This document shows positions 36,307-44,263 of a DNA stretch of 64,000 nt, in pieces (within the stretch, counting starts at the first letter, position 1; every line of letters begins with the position of its first letter). The notes beneath the pieces are model-generated. The model was not told where the DNA came from. It did no database searches and worked only from the letters and a program-made list of their open reading frames with translations. The position numbers and the translations under genes were made by a program. The DNA is from Gilliamella sp. wkB7 (GTDB taxonomy: Bacteria; Pseudomonadota; Gammaproteobacteria; Enterobacterales; Orbaceae), in the NCBI RefSeq assembly GCF_001693435.1, contig NZ_CM004509.1, positions 496,001 to 560,000 of the forward strand, in the 5' to 3' direction.

Positions 36307-37035
36307 ATGAATCATATTAATAAAATGCCACGTCATTTGACTATTCAACAAGATCTATTAAAAAAAATACAGTCAGGTGTCTATTCACAAGGGCAGTTAA
36401 TACCGAAAGAATGTGAACTTACTGAAATCTATCAAGTCAGTAGACCAACAGTGCGTCAAGCAATTCAGCAATTAGTTAATGATGGTTACCTTGAACGTCG
36501 AAAACGCCGAGGCACGATTGTTAAACAACAAAAGATCAGTCAAGAATTTACCCACATTATTGAAAGTTATGATTCCGAAATGAATCGGAAAGGACTTCAT
36601 CCTAAAACTAAAGTACTTACATTTAAGCTGGATAAAGCTAATGCTGATATTGCCAATAATTTACAGATAAATGAGTATGAAGATGTCTATAAGCTCGTTC
36701 GTCTGCGCTATGCAGAAAGTAAACCCGTAGTATTGGTTACCACTTATTTGCCCGCCAAACTTTTACCTAATTTTATCAATAATGATTTTACTCAGGAAAA
36801 ACTGTATTCAGTATTACAGAAGATGGACTTTCCTATTTTGCAAATTCGCCGCAAACTTGAAGTATTAAAAGCCGACGAAACTACAAGTGATCTATTGGAT
36901 ATAGAAGCAGGCGATCCGATTTTTTATTTCCATTCCATTGCTTTTACTAACGACCGGCTCCCCATTGAGTACTCAATTTCCAAATACCGTGGTGATATTA
37001 ACTCTTTTGTATTTGAACTAAATCATGCAAGTTAA
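36307..37035 (+). CDS. GntR-family transcriptional regulator (HutC/UTRA type)
   Basis: 242 aa. The N-terminal winged helix (QQDLLKKIQSGVYSQGQLIP, then KECELTEIYQVSRPTVRQAI, QQLVNDGYLERRKRRGT) precedes a UTRA ligand-binding domain (about 70-235) that ends in FHSIAFTNDRLPIEYSISKYRGD. UTRA regulators sense sugar phosphates or similar metabolites. Its likely targets are the convergent deoC and the PTS operon, whose shared upstream region holds two matching palindromes (37864-37883 and 37986-38001). No clear Shine-Dalgarno precedes the ATG. Confidence 0.9.
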   Translation: MNHINKMPRHLTIQQDLLKKIQSGVYSQGQLIPKECELTEIYQVSRPTVRQAIQQLVNDGYLERRKRRGTIVKQQKISQEFTHIIESYDSEMNRKGLHPKTKVLTFKLDKANADIANNLQINEYEDVYKLVRLRYAESKPVVLVTTYLPAKLLPNFINNDFTQEKLYSVLQKMDFPILQIRRKLEVLKADETTSDLLDIEAGDPIFYFHSIAFTNDRLPIEYSISKYRGDINSFVFELNHAS

Positions 37036-37062
37036 CTCACATTTAAAAATTGATGTGAAAAA

Positions 37063-37097
37063 ATTATCCTCGCAATTTAGTTGTTCGCGAGGATAAT
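37063..37097 (-). terminator. Terminator between gntR and deoC
   Basis: ATTATCCTCGC / GCGAGGATAAT, a perfect 11-bp stem with a 13-nt loop. An A run on its left makes it an intrinsic terminator for deoC on the minus strand, and it may also stop gntR transcripts. Confidence 0.8.
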
Positions 37098-37134
37098 AAG
37101 CATCTAGACAGATAGTATTTCAGTAAATTGATGA

Positions 37135-37845
37135 TTAAAGCTCGATTGTATCTTTATTACTTGCTGCTAACTCCTGTTTTAGCTCATCAATAATAGCTAT
37201 GCCTGAACTGGTTCCAATTCGTTGTGCACCTGCTGCAATCATTTTTTTAAAAGTATCAGCGCTACGTATTCCGCCAGCAGCTTTAACTTTAACTGCATCA
37301 CCTACCTGATTTTTCATTAATTTAACATCCTCAACCGTGGCTCCAGAAGTGCCAAATCCTGTAGAAGTTTTTATAAAATCAGGTTTAACTTTAACCGCAA
37401 TTTTACAAAGTGCGATTTTTTCTTCATCGGTTAAATAACAGTTTTCAAAAATAACTTTCGATATCACATTATGTTGTCGACAAATTTTAACTATTTGCGT
37501 CATTTCATCTTCAATATATTGTAAATTTCCTGCTTTTAACTCTGAGATATTAATTACATAATCAATTTCGGTTGCACCATTTTCAATAGCATTTTGAGTT
37601 TCAAAACATTTCGAAGCAATGGTGGTTTGCCCTAAAGGAAAAGAAATGGCTGCTCCGATATCAACACCCGTTCCTTTCAATAACTGCGCACAAAGATGCG
37701 ACTGAACCTGGTTGATTGCCACCATTTTAAAATGATAGTTTTTTGCTTCCTGACATAATTTTTCCATCATGGCTGTGGTCGCATCAGGTTTTAAGTTTGT
37801 GTGATCAATAAGTTGGCTTAACTCTATCAAAGAATATTTATTCAT
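37135..37845 (-). CDS. deoC: Deoxyribose-phosphate aldolase
   Basis: Class I aldolase that splits 2-deoxyribose-5-phosphate into glyceraldehyde-3-P and acetaldehyde. 236 aa: [14 protein letters not shown] at the N-terminus, [59 protein letters not shown] with the Schiff-base Lys, [13 protein letters not shown] and [13 protein letters not shown]. Length suits the short DeoC type rather than the 259-aa E. coli enzyme. It is divergent from a mannose-family PTS with candidate GntR operators between, so the PTS cargo may be a deoxy sugar or the enzyme may act on a related phosphate. Confidence 0.92.
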   Translation of the reverse strand: MNKYSLIELSQLIDHTNLKPDATTAMMEKLCQEAKNYHFKMVAINQVQSHLCAQLLKGTGVDIGAAISFPLGQTTIASKCFETQNAIENGATEIDYVINISELKAGNLQYIEDEMTQIVKICRQHNVISKVIFENCYLTDEEKIALCKIAVKVKPDFIKTSTGFGTSGATVEDVKLMKNQVGDAVKVKAAGGIRSADTFKKMIAAGAQRIGTSSGIAIIDELKQELAASNKDTIEL

Positions 37846-37863
37846 AATTCCACCTTGTTATTT

Positions 37864-37883
37864 ATATATGTAAATACATATAT
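37864..37883. promoter_or_regulatory. Candidate GntR operator 1 (deoC side)
   Basis: ATATATGTAAATACATATAT: a perfect palindrome with 9-bp arms and a 2-bp centre, 19 bp upstream of the deoC start on the minus strand. Confidence 0.55.
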
Positions 37884-37925
37884 TAAAAACAACAACAATA
37901 ATGTCAATAATAATAACCCTTAAAA

Positions 37926-37941
37926 TGTGATAAACATCTCA
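37926..37941. promoter_or_regulatory. Candidate CRP site between deoC and the PTS operon
   Basis: TGTGATAAACATCTCA fits TGTGA-N6-TCACA at nine of ten positions and lies midway between the two palindromes. Catabolite control would be expected for a PTS operon. Confidence 0.4.
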
Positions 37942-37985
37942 TATCACAAAAAATAAAATATAATTTATTTGTTATAAAAAAATCA

Positions 37986-38001
37986 ATATGTAAATATATA
38001 T
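37986..38001. promoter_or_regulatory. Candidate GntR operator 2 (PTS side)
   Basis: ATATGTAAATATATAT differs from the core of operator 1 by one base (C to T) and lies 36 bp upstream of the EIIA start. Two near-identical sites flanking a divergent promoter pair argue for a shared repressor. Confidence 0.5.
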
Positions 38002-38036
38002 TTAATAAAAGTAGTTTTAAGGGAGGGTAAAGAATA

Positions 38037-38462
38037 ATGAAAATAGTGATCACTTCACATGGAGACTTATGTGAAGGCATTTTAACAAGCTATGCAATGA
38101 TTGCTGGGGATACATCACATTTTACGGTAGTAAAACTTGATGAAAAAGGGATTAGTGACTTTTCAGTAAGACTAAATAACGTTCTAGATAGTTCACTAAC
38201 ATCAAATGAGTTTGTCATTGTGTTAAGTGACATTATGGGGGGAACGCCCTATAACGAAACATTTCGTTACCTGCTCGCTAACCCTGATAAAAAAGTATTT
38301 TTAATCTCAGGATTAAATTTACCGATGTTGATTCAAGCAGGTACCGCATCTGAAGATGAATCAGATATTCACACATTACTTAATTCAATTTTGCAAGCGG
38401 GTCAAGACTCAATTTCACTTGCACCAACAGCAATAACGAACAATGACGATTTGGATTTTTAA
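38037..38462 (+). CDS. PTS EIIA component, mannose/fructose/sorbose family
   Basis: 141 aa, cytoplasmic phosphocarrier. The N-terminus KIVITSHGDLCEGILTSYAM places the phosphorylated His at residue 9, and VIVLSDIMGGTPYNETFRYL and VFLISGLNLPMLIQA match the EIIA-Man fold. It passes phosphate from HPr to EIIB. First of four PTS genes (EIIA, EIIB, EIIC, EIID) with short gaps of about 14-26 bp, preceded by GGGAGGG. Confidence 0.93.
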   Translation: MKIVITSHGDLCEGILTSYAMIAGDTSHFTVVKLDEKGISDFSVRLNNVLDSSLTSNEFVIVLSDIMGGTPYNETFRYLLANPDKKVFLISGLNLPMLIQAGTASEDESDIHTLLNSILQAGQDSISLAPTAITNNDDLDF

Positions 38463-38488
38463 AAGTTAAATGATAGGAGTAAATAGTT

Positions 38489-38980
38489 ATGGCAATCACA
38501 TTAACCAGAGTGGATGATCGGGTGATTCATGGTCAAATAATGACCCGTTGGACAAAAGTAAGACCTGTCGATGGCATCTTAGTTGTTGGCGATAATATTG
38601 CCGCAGATGACTTACGAAAACGTGTACTAAAAGCGGCGGCTGGCAACTTAAAAATAGGCATTTATACTGTTGCTCAAGGAGTAGAAAAAATCGAGCAAGG
38701 CATGGAATCGGCTAAGAATTTTTTTTTAATAAGTGATTCACCTCAAACGTTTGAAAAACTCCTTAAAGCTGGAGCAAAACTCAATCCAGTACTTAATATC
38801 GGTTGTATGAATACCAGACCGGACACTAAAGTGTTAGGACGAACGGTTGCCATAGATGATAAAGACTATCAAGCTTTTGATTATATCGAAAGTCAAGGTA
38901 TCACCATTGAATTTCAGTTGCTACCCGATGATGAACCGAAAAGCTGGTCAGTTATGAAGAAAAAATATGACACCTTATAG
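38489..38980 (+). CDS. PTS EIIB component, mannose/fructose/sorbose family
   Basis: 163 aa. The hallmark LTRVDDRVIHGQIMTRWTKV gives the phosphorylated His at residue 14. Later blocks VDGILVVGDNIAADDLRKRV and GCMNTRPDTKVLGRTVAI match the family. It phosphorylates the sugar during transport by EIIC and EIID. Separate EIIA and EIIB genes, rather than a fused ManX, suit a sorbose, fructose or N-acetylgalactosamine-type system rather than the E. coli mannose system. Confidence 0.94.
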   Translation: MAITLTRVDDRVIHGQIMTRWTKVRPVDGILVVGDNIAADDLRKRVLKAAAGNLKIGIYTVAQGVEKIEQGMESAKNFFLISDSPQTFEKLLKAGAKLNPVLNIGCMNTRPDTKVLGRTVAIDDKDYQAFDYIESQGITIEFQLLPDDEPKSWSVMKKKYDTL

Positions 38981-39004
38981 TTTTCAATAATTGAGGAAAA
39001 CATC

Positions 39005-39838
39005 ATGGAAACACTATTTATCCCAGCCTTGCTTACAGGTATATTCTGTTACTTAGGAGCGATTGAATCACCTTGGTTATTTGGTATGTCAGGAGGATTT
39101 TATGTTGTTGGACGTCCTTTGGTTGCAGGTCTTTTAGTTGGTTTAGCCTTTAACGACGTTCAAGCGGGAGTTGCTTGTGGTTTAGCCGTTCAAGCTGTTT
39201 TTATCGCCAACTTATCAACAGGTGGCGCAACCAACAGTGAAATTACTTATGCGGCTTATGGCGGTATTGGTCTAGCATTAGCAACGACTAAAGAGCCTGC
39301 GGTAGCTGTGACCTTGTCAGTATTTTTAGGGCAAACATTTGGTTTAATCTTCTATAATACGCGAATGGCAGTTTATTCGTTTTGGAATAATAGAGCACAG
39401 CAAGCTGCTGAAAACAATGATACACGGGGTATCGTTCTTAATCATCTATTCTTTCCACAAATTACTACATTTTTATTAAGAGCAGTGCCAATATTTTTGG
39501 CGATCTTTTACGGTTCAGGTTTAGTTGATTGGTTATTAAATCATGTACCAGAAGTAATAACAAAAATCATCTCAGTATTAGGCGGTGTATTACCTGCATT
39601 AGGTATTGCAATGCTAATGAATATTGTCATTAAATCAAAAATTCAGCTTATCTTTTTCTTTGCAGGCTTTGTACTATTAGCGTTCGCTGGATTAAGTATG
39701 GTTGCGTTAGTGTTTATTTCCGCTTTAGTAGCCTATTTATACTATATGGCAATCAATAAACCCGCTGCATTAGCAATCAAAGAATCGAATAATTCGACCT
39801 CAAATTCTGATGTATTTGAAGATGATGATCTATTTTGA
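39005..39838 (+). CDS. PTS EIIC component, mannose/fructose/sorbose family
   Basis: 277 aa polytopic membrane protein. Features are the N-terminal GIFCYLGAIESPWLFGMSGG, RPLVAGLLVGLAFNDVQAGV, the Gly-rich VFIANLSTGGATNSEITYAA and several later hydrophobic helices. With EIID it forms the sugar channel in the inner membrane. The tail is hydrophilic (ESNNSTSNSDVFEDDDLF). Ends 14 bp before the EIID start. Confidence 0.93.
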   Translation: METLFIPALLTGIFCYLGAIESPWLFGMSGGFYVVGRPLVAGLLVGLAFNDVQAGVACGLAVQAVFIANLSTGGATNSEITYAAYGGIGLALATTKEPAVAVTLSVFLGQTFGLIFYNTRMAVYSFWNNRAQQAAENNDTRGIVLNHLFFPQITTFLLRAVPIFLAIFYGSGLVDWLLNHVPEVITKIISVLGGVLPALGIAMLMNIVIKSKIQLIFFFAGFVLLAFAGLSMVALVFISALVAYLYYMAINKPAALAIKESNNSTSNSDVFEDDDLF

Positions 39839-39852
39839 TAGGAGAATTAACA

Positions 39853-40680
39853 ATGGATAAAGCAATTAGTAACCAATCAAAATTGACTAAAAAAGAGTTA
39901 CGTCAAATTTGGTATCGATGGGGTTTTACACATTTATCTTCAATGAGCTATGAAAAATTACAAGCTCACGCTTGGGCGTTTTCTTATATTCCATTTGCCG
40001 AAAAATATTACAAACATGATCCCGAAGCAAAACGCCGTTTATTAACCAGGCATTCAATGTTTTACAATACCGAACCGCAAACGGGACAAATCATCAATGG
40101 TATTGTCGCCTCAATGGAAGAAGAGATAGCTTTAGGTCACAACGTTCCTGAAGAGTTACCGGTTAATATCAAAGCAACATTAATGGGACCATTAGCAGGA
40201 ATTGGTGATTCATTAATTCAAGGCATCATTGTTCCTATTTTGTTATCCATCGCGATGGGTATGGCAGCAGGAGGAAATGCTATAGGTCCAATCTTCTATA
40301 TTTTATCGTATGGTATTTTAGGACCATTGATTTCTTACATCAGCTTCCATTACGGTTATAAACTTGGTGTAAATGCCATTGATAATATTATTGGTGATAA
40401 TGTAAAACGTATTACAGATGCTTTTAATGTTCTTGGTATTATGGTGGTGGGAGGACTTGCCGCAGGGAATATTGTGCTTAATTCAGAGCTTGAAATTCCG
40501 ATGGGTGAAAGCATGCGTTCATTACAAAGTGTACTTGATGGTATATTCCCTAAAATTCTACCATTAACTATGGTATTACTGGCTTGGTGGCTCGTGTCAG
40601 CCAAACAGATGAGCGCGACCAAAGTCATTTTGATCCTAACGGCCATTACTTCAGTGGGTGTCGTGATTGGTATATTTTAG
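39853..40680 (+). CDS. PTS EIID component, mannose/fructose/sorbose family
   Basis: 275 aa from ATG 39853, behind ATAGGAGAA; an in-frame TTG at 39835 overlaps EIIC and is unlikely to be the start. Family marks: MSYEKLQAHAWAFSYIPFAE, RRLLTRHSMFYNTEPQTGQI, LPVNIKATLMGPLAGIGDSL and IQGIIVPILLSIAMGMAAGG, followed by C-terminal helices. It completes the transporter. No sugar-catabolic gene follows, so the deoC-side gene may be the pathway enzyme. Confidence 0.93.
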   Translation: MDKAISNQSKLTKKELRQIWYRWGFTHLSSMSYEKLQAHAWAFSYIPFAEKYYKHDPEAKRRLLTRHSMFYNTEPQTGQIINGIVASMEEEIALGHNVPEELPVNIKATLMGPLAGIGDSLIQGIIVPILLSIAMGMAAGGNAIGPIFYILSYGILGPLISYISFHYGYKLGVNAIDNIIGDNVKRITDAFNVLGIMVVGGLAAGNIVLNSELEIPMGESMRSLQSVLDGIFPKILPLTMVLLAWWLVSAKQMSATKVILILTAITSVGVVIGIF

Positions 40681-40741
40681 TTCAATTAATTTCAAATTGA
40701 GGGATGAATAAACGCTTTCATTACAACCATCTCATATAAAT

Positions 40742-40767
40742 TAAGGGAATTACTACTGATTCCCTTA
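40742..40767 (+). terminator. Candidate terminator of the PTS operon
   Basis: TAAGGGAAT TACTACTG ATTCCCTTA, a perfect 9-bp stem with an 8-nt loop, 60 nt past the EIID stop. A T run is lacking, so this is tentative. Confidence 0.4.
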
Positions 40768-40981
40768 GATACTACTTGTATTGCCCATAATTCTCTTTTT
40801 TAAACATCATTACTTCACGCTAACATCTAAATTTTCTAAAAATTTTTGTTGTATATTATGCAACAAACTTAAGTTGCAAAGATTAATGATACTTGCTGAA
40901 CGAGTAGAATAACACTAAACAATCTAAAACCATTATTAGCTATAATTAACAAAAAATGAATCTTAATAGTTTTTTTAATTT

Positions 40982-41020
40982 GTAAAAAATATTCAGGAGT
41001 CTATACCATTTCATTTTCTT
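40982..41020. repeat. Third copy of the dispersed intergenic motif
   Basis: GTAAAAAATATTCAGGAGTC followed by TATACCATTTCATTTTCTT is nearly identical to the ends of the repeats at 695-733 and 1055-1093, 40 kb away. The upstream 90 bp is only weakly similar. Confidence 0.7.
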
Positions 41021-41130
41021 TTCACGAAATAGATTCTATTAAGTAAATGTGTCGTTAATTTGAAAGTAACTTAATAATTAACTTTGGGCTTTTTTATAAA
41101 AATGAAATTTAATTAAAATAACGAACAAAA

Positions 41131-41162
41131 TAAAAAAAAAGCCGTCAGAGTAAACTGACGGC
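41131..41162 (-). terminator. Rho-independent terminator of aceE-aceF-lpd
   Basis: GCCGTCAG AGTAAA CTGACGGC, an 8-bp GC-rich stem, with nine A on its plus-strand left side (41132-41140) giving the U run for the minus-strand operon. Confidence 0.9.
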
Positions 41163-41193
41163 AAATTATTGAAGGAAACTTAAAATAAAAATT

Positions 41194-42618
41194 TTATTTT
41201 TTTACTGCTTTTGCATTAGGTAAATCGGTAATAGAGCCTTCATAAATTTCAGAAGCTAAACCGATTGATTCATGCAGTGTTGGGTGAGCATGGATGGTTA
41301 AAGCAATATCTTCTGCATCACAGCCCATCTCAACGGCTAAGGTGATTTCACCAAGTAATTCACCACCATTCGCACCTACTACGGCACCACCGAGTAAACG
41401 ATTATCCGCTTTATTAAAAATTAACTTCGTCATACCTTCTGAACAATCAGATGCAATAGCTCGTCCTGACGCTGACCAAGGGAAAATCGCAACTTCGTAA
41501 TCAATGCCCTTTTCTTTTGCCTCTTTTTCGGTTAAACCAACCCAAGCAACTTCGGGTTCAGTATAGGCAATGGAAGGGATTGTTTTAGGATCGAAGAAGT
41601 GTTTTTTACCAGCAATGACTTCGGCTGCAATATGTCCTTCATGTACACCTTTGTGAGCCAACATTGGTTGACCTACAATATCACCTATAGCATAGATATG
41701 AGGAACATTGGTACGCATTTGCTTATCAACTTCGATGAAACCTCGATCGGTAACATTTACACCCGCATTTTCAGCGCCGATAAGTTTACCATTTGGAGAG
41801 CGACCAATTGCCACTAATACTGCATCATAAGTGTGAGTTTCAGTGGTGCCGTCTTTCTTCTCCATAGTGACATAAATTGCATCGTGTTTTGCTTCAACTG
41901 TCGTCACTTTAGTTTCAAGTCTTAAAGTGAATTTATTTTGAATCTGCTTAGTAAAGACTTTGATCACATCTTTATCCGCAGCAGGGATCACTTGATCGAA
42001 CATTTCAACCACATCAACTTCTGAACCTAAGGCATGGTATACGGTTCCCATTTCAAGACCGATAATTCCGCCTCCCATTAATAATAATTTTTTAGGAATG
42101 GTAGTTAATGCTAACGCATCAGTTGAATCCCAAATTCGCGGATCATCATGAGGAATAAAAGGTAATTGAATTGGGCGTGAGCCTGCGGCAATAATGGCAT
42201 TATCAAAAGTAATTTTAGTAATACCTTTAGCAGATGTCACATCCATTGTATGGCTACCAGTAAACTGAGCGTCACCTTGAATGACATTCACTTTACGCAT
42301 TTTAGCCATGCCTGCAAGACCGTTAGTCAATTGATTAATGACCTTTTCTTTCCAAGCTCGCACTTTATCCAGTTCTAGCTTTGGTGTACCAAAATGTATA
42401 CCGTGCGCGGTCAATGATTTGGCTTCATCCATAACTTTAGCAACATGTAGCAATGCTTTAGATGGAATACAACCCACATTTAGACACACACCACCTAACG
42501 TTGAATAGCGTTCAACTAAGGTGACATCTAACCCAAGATCGGCAGCGCGAAAGGCAGCGGAGTAACCCGCTGGACCTGCACCCAAGACGACAAGTTGTGT
42601 TTTAACTTCTTGACTCAT
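41194..42618 (-). CDS. lpd: Dihydrolipoyl dehydrogenase (E3)
   Basis: Reoxidises dihydrolipoyl groups of the pyruvate and oxoglutarate dehydrogenase complexes and of glycine cleavage, using FAD and NAD. 474 aa. FAD site VVLGAGPAGYSAAFRAADLG; redox-active disulfide GGVCLNVGCIPSKALLHV; NAD site LMGGGIIGLEMGTVYHALG; second FAD segment HIYAIGDIVGQPMLAHKG; and the active-site His-Glu pair in TIHAHPTLHES near the C-terminus. Third gene of the minus-strand operon, 16 bp after aceF. Confidence 0.97.
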   Translation of the reverse strand: MSQEVKTQLVVLGAGPAGYSAAFRAADLGLDVTLVERYSTLGGVCLNVGCIPSKALLHVAKVMDEAKSLTAHGIHFGTPKLELDKVRAWKEKVINQLTNGLAGMAKMRKVNVIQGDAQFTGSHTMDVTSAKGITKITFDNAIIAAGSRPIQLPFIPHDDPRIWDSTDALALTTIPKKLLLMGGGIIGLEMGTVYHALGSEVDVVEMFDQVIPAADKDVIKVFTKQIQNKFTLRLETKVTTVEAKHDAIYVTMEKKDGTTETHTYDAVLVAIGRSPNGKLIGAENAGVNVTDRGFIEVDKQMRTNVPHIYAIGDIVGQPMLAHKGVHEGHIAAEVIAGKKHFFDPKTIPSIAYTEPEVAWVGLTEKEAKEKGIDYEVAIFPWSASGRAIASDCSEGMTKLIFNKADNRLLGGAVVGANGGELLGEITLAVEMGCDAEDIALTIHAHPTLHESIGLASEIYEGSITDLPNAKAVKK

Positions 42619-42634
42619 AATCTATATTCCCCCA

Positions 42635-44251
42635 CTACATCACTAAACGACGTAAGTCGGATAAAACGTTAACAATATGACTTAGGAAGCGTGCACCATC
42701 TGCTCCGTCGATCACTCGGTGATCGAAAGATAAAGATAATGGCAACATTAAGCGAGGTGTAAATTCTTTACCGTTCCAAATAGGTTTCATGCTAGAACGA
42801 GAAACACCTAAAATACCCACTTCCGGAGCGTTCACAATTGGCGTGAATGAAGTTGTACCAATTCCCCCTAAGCTGGAAATAGTGAAGCAACCACCTTGCA
42901 TATCGCTACCCGTTAATTTACCATCCCGTGCTTTTTTAGAGATTTCTGCCAGTTCACGAGAAAGATCAACAATACCCTTTTTATCAACATCTTTAAATAC
43001 AGGTACTACAAGTCCGTTTGGTGTATCAACCGCTACACCAATATTAATGTATTTTTTGATAATTAGCGTTTGCGCGTCTTCAGATAGTGAGCTGTTAAAA
43101 CGTGGATAAGCTTTTAATGCGCTGGCTACTGCTTTCATAATAAAGACCAGTGGTGTGATCTTAAGGTCGAGTTTTTTCTTCTCAGCTTCGGCATTTTGTT
43201 GTTTGCGGAATGCTTCAAGATCAGTAATGTCTGATTCATCAAACTCAGTAACATGAGGGATCATTACCCAGTTACGATGTAAATTAGCGCCTGATACTTT
43301 TTGAATTTTAGTTAATGGTAAGCTTTCTATTTCACCAAACTTACTAAAATCAACTTTTGGCCAAGGTAATAAGCCTGGTAGAGCACCACCCGCAGCGCCA
43401 CTCTCAACTTGTTTAACCGCATTTTTAACATACGCTTGAATATCTTCACGTAAAATACGATGTTTTGGTCCTGTTGGTGTGACTTTAGCCAAATTAACAC
43501 CAAATTCACGCGCTAAGCGACGTACTGACGGTGTAGCATGTGCATAAGCATCGTTTTCAACAAAATCATTACCTGAAGTGGCTGGTACCTTTGCAGATGC
43601 AGTTGGCGTTGCAGCAACCGCAGGGGTTGGTGCGGATGCAGTTGGTGTTGAAGCTGGAGCAGGAGCTGTCGCTGCACTATTAGCCGTAGGTGCCGCAGCT
43701 GTAGTCGTTTCAAATTCCATAATTTTGGAACCAGTTTTAACTTTATCACCAACTTTAATGATAATATTTTTAACTACACCGGCAACTGGCGCAGGAACTT
43801 CCATTGAGGCTTTATCACCCTCAACCGTTATAATATTGTCATCAATCGCAACAGTATCACCTACCTTGACTGAAATTTCGGTAACTTCAACCTCATCGCC
43901 ACCAATATCTGGAACATTGACATCAACAGTTTGACTCACTGATGAAGTAGTCGGTGTGACTTCAACTTTTGGTGCAACTGGTTGTGATGCTGATTGTGGC
44001 GCTGGAGCAGCTGCGCTGTCCTCTTCATCAAATACCATAATATCCACACCGGTTTTAACTTTATCACCAACTTTAACAATGATTGATTTTACAATGCCTG
44101 CTTGTGGAGCAGGAATTTCCATTGAAGCTTTATCTCCTTCAACCGTCATGATGTTATCATCAACAGCGACCTTATCACCCACTTTTACTAAAATTTCGGT
44201 AACTTCAACTTCATCATTACCAATATCAGGCAATTTAATTTCAATACTCAT
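42635..44251 (-). CDS. aceF: Pyruvate dehydrogenase E2, dihydrolipoamide acetyltransferase (two lipoyl domains)
   Basis: Core of the pyruvate dehydrogenase complex; passes acetyl groups from E1 to CoA. 538 aa: two lipoyl domains (about 2-75 and 107-180), with lipoylation lysines in [13 protein letters not shown] and [13 protein letters not shown]; Ala/Pro/Thr-rich linkers; a peripheral-subunit-binding domain ([20 protein letters not shown]); and the catalytic domain ending in [20 protein letters not shown] with the HxxxD motif. E. coli has three lipoyl domains; two are seen in several other gammaproteobacteria. The lipoyl domains depend on LipB and LipA, encoded divergently nearby. Confidence 0.97.
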   Translation of the reverse strand: MSIEIKLPDIGNDEVEVTEILVKVGDKVAVDDNIMTVEGDKASMEIPAPQAGIVKSIIVKVGDKVKTGVDIMVFDEEDSAAAPAPQSASQPVAPKVEVTPTTSSVSQTVDVNVPDIGGDEVEVTEISVKVGDTVAIDDNIITVEGDKASMEVPAPVAGVVKNIIIKVGDKVKTGSKIMEFETTTAAAPTANSAATAPAPASTPTASAPTPAVAATPTASAKVPATSGNDFVENDAYAHATPSVRRLAREFGVNLAKVTPTGPKHRILREDIQAYVKNAVKQVESGAAGGALPGLLPWPKVDFSKFGEIESLPLTKIQKVSGANLHRNWVMIPHVTEFDESDITDLEAFRKQQNAEAEKKKLDLKITPLVFIMKAVASALKAYPRFNSSLSEDAQTLIIKKYINIGVAVDTPNGLVVPVFKDVDKKGIVDLSRELAEISKKARDGKLTGSDMQGGCFTISSLGGIGTTSFTPIVNAPEVGILGVSRSSMKPIWNGKEFTPRLMLPLSLSFDHRVIDGADGARFLSHIVNVLSDLRRLVM

Positions 44252-44263
44252 TCTTTTTACCTC

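Larger units (their letters stand above)
40681..41130. other. Gene-free stretch between EIID and lpd
   Basis: About 450 bp. A perfect 9-bp stem TAAGGGAAT / ATTCCCTTA (40742-40767) may end the PTS transcript. A third copy of the ATTCAGGAGTCTATACC block lies at 40982-41020. No gene seen. Confidence 0.55.
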
